DNA from: Sulfurovum sp.
GTDB taxonomy: Bacteria; Campylobacterota; Campylobacteria; Campylobacterales; Sulfurovaceae
Assembly: GCA_027019175.1 (NCBI GenBank)
Contig: JALUXB010000019.1
Span: 1 to 64,000 of the forward strand
Direction: 5' to 3'
DNA length: 64,000 nt
Under the pieces are notes generated by a model that saw only the letters and a list, made by a program, of their open reading frames with translations, was not told where the DNA came from and did no database searches. The position numbers were made by a program, and so were the translations under genes. This document shows positions 61,454-64,000 of this stretch, piece after piece. How positions within the stretch are numbered: the stretch's first letter is position 1; each line of letters opens with the position of its first letter.

Positions 61454-63151
61454 TTACAGTCTGTCAACCACCTGTATACCGAGTATAGCCAGTCCCTGCT
61501 TAATGGTTCTGGCTGTCAAATCGGCAAGCATCAGGCGGGAGATACGTGTCTGCTCATCAACCCCTTCTTTGAGTATCGGGTTACGTTCATAAAAACGCAT
61601 AAAGAGCGTTACAAGCTCGTAGAGATAGGTTGTAATCTGATTTGGCGCTGCATCCTCGGCCGCTTTGTTCAGTACATCTTCAAAACGAAGCAGCATCACT
61701 GCCAACTTATGTTCAAGTTCGTCTCCGATGACAATTTCACCCTCAACGTCTTTTCCGTATTTGCGGAAAATACTCTGAATCCTTGCATAGGCATACTGCA
61801 TATACAGTGACGTATTCCCTTCAAATGAGAGCATTTTATCCCAGTCGAAGATGTAGTTGGACTCACGGTTGATCGCAAGATCGGCATATTTGACCGCCCC
61901 AATACCCACGATACGTGCAATCTTCTCAAGCTCTTCCTCACTATAGTTCTCTTTGGAAGTGATGGCTGCTTTGGCGCGTACCACTGCTTCGTCAAGTAGA
62001 TCGATCAGCTTGACGGTTCCACCGTCACGTGTCTTGAAGGGTTTGCCGTTCTTGTCCATCATGGTTCCAAATGCCACATGTTCCAGTTTAACATCTTCAG
62101 GTACGAACCCTGCCTCTTTCGCAACGCGGAAGACCTGTTTGAAGTGCCCGCTCTGGCGTGCGTCGACCACATAGCTGATACGCTTGGCGCCGAGTACGTT
62201 GGCGCGGTAGTAAAGTGCGGCAAGGTCGGTTGTGGCATAGAGGTAGCCGCCATCACTCTTACGCACGATAACCGGTACCTCATCACCCTCAAGGAAGACA
62301 CATTGCGCACCGTCACTCTCCTGCAGCATACCTGCTTTGTCGAGATCTTCCACAACTTTGGCAAGTGTTTCGTTATAAAAACTCTCAGCACGGACATCGT
62401 CACGGCTCAAATTGACATCGAGCTTTTCATATACCTCTTCACAGTGACCCAGAGAAATATCGATGAATTTTTTCCAGAGCGTCAGGCAGTGGGCATCACC
62501 ACTTTGGATCTTCACAACATATTCACGCGCCTTGTTAGCGAATGATTCATCTGCATCAAAACGGCTCTTGGCATCTTTATAGAACTGTTCAAGGTCTTTA
62601 AGCGAACCGTTACCCTCTTCCCCCATCTCTTCGAGGTAAGCGATGAGCATACCAAACTGTGTTCCCCAGTCTCCGATGTGGTTCTGGCGTATCACATCAT
62701 CTCCGAGAAATTCAAGCAGGTTTGCCAGGGTATCCCCGATGATCGTAGAACGTAAATGTCCCACATGCATCTGCTTGGCCATATTCGGGCCGGAGTAGTC
62801 TACAACTGCCTTAATAGGATTACTGCGGGTTCCTATGCCAAGTCTTTCGTTCTCTTCTGCATTCTGGCAGGAAGCAGCAATCCATTCAGGATTGAGCCAC
62901 AGGTTAATAAAACCGGGGCCGGCAATTTCAGCCTTTTGAATCATACCGCCGGTTTCCAGGTTGTCCAAAATTGTCTGTGCAATCTGACGCGGGTTCTGTT
63001 TCAGCTGTTTGGCAAGTGCCATCGCACCATTAAACTGATAATCACCAAATTCCGGCTTGGTTGCATCGGTTACAGTGATAGGTTCTGCTTCAATGCCTGC
63101 ATTGGCAAAAGCCTTTTTAATAAGGGTGTTGACTTCTTCTTTAAGTTTCAT
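61454..63151 (-). CDS. argS: Arginyl-tRNA synthetase
   Basis: 565 residues, class I. DYSGPNMAKQMHVGHLRSTIIGD carries the HIGH-type motif (HVGH). KMSKS is replaced by the non-canonical loop region around MMDKNGKPFKTRDGG, as in most ArgRS. The N-terminal Add1 domain (VTDATKPEFGDYQFNGAMALAKQL) and C-terminal DALR anticodon domain are present. Confidence 0.96.
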   Translation of the reverse strand: MKLKEEVNTLIKKAFANAGIEAEPITVTDATKPEFGDYQFNGAMALAKQLKQNPRQIAQTILDNLETGGMIQKAEIAGPGFINLWLNPEWIAASCQNAEENERLGIGTRSNPIKAVVDYSGPNMAKQMHVGHLRSTIIGDTLANLLEFLGDDVIRQNHIGDWGTQFGMLIAYLEEMGEEGNGSLKDLEQFYKDAKSRFDADESFANKAREYVVKIQSGDAHCLTLWKKFIDISLGHCEEVYEKLDVNLSRDDVRAESFYNETLAKVVEDLDKAGMLQESDGAQCVFLEGDEVPVIVRKSDGGYLYATTDLAALYYRANVLGAKRISYVVDARQSGHFKQVFRVAKEAGFVPEDVKLEHVAFGTMMDKNGKPFKTRDGGTVKLIDLLDEAVVRAKAAITSKENYSEEELEKIARIVGIGAVKYADLAINRESNYIFDWDKMLSFEGNTSLYMQYAYARIQSIFRKYGKDVEGEIVIGDELEHKLAVMLLRFEDVLNKAAEDAAPNQITTYLYELVTLFMRFYERNPILKEGVDEQTRISRLMLADLTARTIKQGLAILGIQVVDRL

Positions 63152-63247
63152 GCGTGATTCCGAAAATTGTTTTTGTTAAACTGTATGGAGAGTGCAAATG
63201 CACAGGAGGGGTTTACGACGCTCGGCGCCTTGCGCCCGGCACCGCTG

Positions 63248-63475
63248 TTACGCGTTTTCGCTCTTTTTCTCTTCGCTCTTTGTCTCGACCTGCTTCTCTT
63301 CAGTCTGAGCGATCTCTTTGACATCCTCTTTCTCTTCTTCCTCTTTCATGGCACCTTTGAATTCTTTGATACCTTTACCCATTCCTTTTGCAAGTTCTGG
63401 TATTTTTTTCGCTCCGAACAGCAGTACAACGATCGCTAATACGATCAAAAGTTCCGGCATACTTGGCATACCCAT
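63248..63475 (-). CDS. tatA: Twin-arginine translocase subunit TatA
   Basis: 75 residues: membrane helix and hinge [38 protein letters not shown], then a Glu/Lys tail. I start at ATG 63475 (AAGGA upstream); the track begins at a TTG two codons earlier. It forms the pore for folded proteins exported with twin-arginine signals; TatBC are not in the window. Confidence 0.94.
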   Translation of the reverse strand: MGMPSMPELLIVLAIVVLLFGAKKIPELAKGMGKGIKEFKGAMKEEEEKEDVKEIAQTEEKQVETKSEEKKSENA

Positions 63476-63545
63476 AATCAATCCTTTGAACTCGTTACCG
63501 AGTGTTGTTAAAATTTGAATAATTATACTTAAATTTGTTTAAGCC

Positions 63546-64000
63546 CTACTGCAGCCACTGGGTAATGAACGCTTCTTCCTCTTCTCTGCTCTGCTTCAGT
63601 CTTGCCGCCTTGGCGACAATAACAAATTCGCTTGCAGCTTCTTCTACAGTGTCATTGATGATTGTGAAGTCATATTCACTCAGTGCCAGAATCTCCTCTT
63701 TAGCATTCTCGATGCGGCGGTTTATCACATCGTCGCTGTCGGTACTTCTTGAACGCAGCCGCTGCTCAAGCTCCCTGAGAGTCGGCGGTGTGATGAACGC
63801 TGAGGTGGTGATGTCGTTCATCTTCGCACGCACAAGCCGATGCCCCTGCACATCAATATCGAAAATAACCAGTTTTCCCGCTTCCAGCGCCTCTCTTACA
63901 GGTTTAAGCGATGTGCCGTAGTAATTCCCGTGCACCTGTGCATACTCCAGAAAGTTACCTGCTTTGATATCCTCTTCAAACTCCTCTTTCGTAACAAAAA
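63546..64000 (-). CDS. gmk: Guanylate kinase (5' end beyond the window)
   Basis: The coding frame is open to the right edge: FVTKEEFEEDIKAGNFLEYAQVHGNYYGTS continues into ALEAGKLVIFDIDVQGHRLVRAKM, TPPTLRELEQRLRSR and AIEND-like NDTVEEAA. These are the GMP-binding and lid regions of guanylate kinase, which phosphorylates GMP to GDP. The track's ATG at 63935 is not the true start; the P-loop half lies outside the window. Confidence 0.93.
   Translation of the reverse strand, partial: FVTKEEFEEDIKAGNFLEYAQVHGNYYGTSLKPVREALEAGKLVIFDIDVQGHRLVRAKMNDITTSAFITPPTLRELEQRLRSRSTDSDDVINRRIENAKEEILALSEYDFTIINDTVEEAASEFVIVAKAARLKQSREEEEAFITQWLQ

Overview
The window looks like chromosomal DNA of a free-living Campylobacterota (epsilonproteobacterium) of the Sulfurovum/Sulfurimonas type. 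The evidence is the set of lineage-typical genes (an HP0268-family small protein beside miaB, rpmB beside an HpKchA-like K+ channel, a PgbA N-terminal-domain protein, a short ComEC without a hydrolase domain, a short NusA), the gene-dense layout with many ATGA overlaps, and biosynthetic and porin genes suited to a non-parasitic life. No 16S or phylogenetic test was possible, so genus is inference. There is no prophage, CRISPR array or complete insertion sequence.

Layout. 1-0.9 kb: DinJ/YafQ-type toxin-antitoxin cassette flanked by ~40 bp imperfect direct repeats. 0.9-8.9 kb: alr, the agmatine-to-putrescine genes aguA/aguB, truncated globin, Nudix hydrolase, M23 peptidase, PgbA-like protein, FAD-linked glycolate/lactate oxidase. 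8.9-20.6 kb: YihY, ComEC, DnaB carrying a full-size intein, IspG, PriA, two type IV pilin-like proteins, a small coiled-coil pair, UvrB. 20.7-29.5 kb: Ppk, gamma-carbonic anhydrase, EI24 protein, DnaQ-like exonuclease, TrpF, Rpe, L28, K+ channel, ArgJ, YdcH. 29.6-34 kb: a frameshifted DbpA-type helicase, DedA, AccA, FabF, AcpP. 34.4-43.8 kb: a pseudo-kinase hybrid regulator, an OprC/NosA-like copper receptor with its own exbB-exbD-tonB, a lipid kinase, a two-component system, FabG, a TerB-like protein. 43.8-48.2 kb: GpmI, MraY, MurD, tRNA-Phe. 48.5-55.7 kb: major porin, RimO, TilS, Xer recombinase, DUF374 acyltransferase, MiaB, HP0268-like protein. 55.8-64 kb: NusA, tpiA-pgk-gapA, NadD, RsfS, ArgS, TatA, and Gmk running off the right edge.

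The most unusual feature is a dense repeat system that I read directly from the sequence. About 20 short GTAG-headed palindromes (REP-like, two hairpin subtypes) occur singly or as inverted pairs (BIMEs). A second palindromic element (here 'element C') and heptanucleotide arrays occur with them, and a perfect hairpin often follows. The order BIME, element C, heptamers, hairpin recurs at ppk, murD and (degenerate) tilS. These repeats supply stop codons to uvrB, tilS, ispG, aguB, dnaQ, the EI24 gene and xer, encode linkers inside PriA and MurD, and form the translation start regions of ppk and aguA. Element C keeps one conserved reading frame (SIKALQSNANR-like). At ppk that frame forms a separate 26-codon leader ORF ending in an ATGA overlap with the ppk start, inside a hairpin that buries the ppk Shine-Dalgarno sequence.

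Many start codons in the supplied ORF track are too far upstream because they run through these repeats. I corrected them where a Shine-Dalgarno sequence and the family N-terminus agree (aguA, ppk, trpF, ispG, rpe, gpmI, porin, copper receptor and others).
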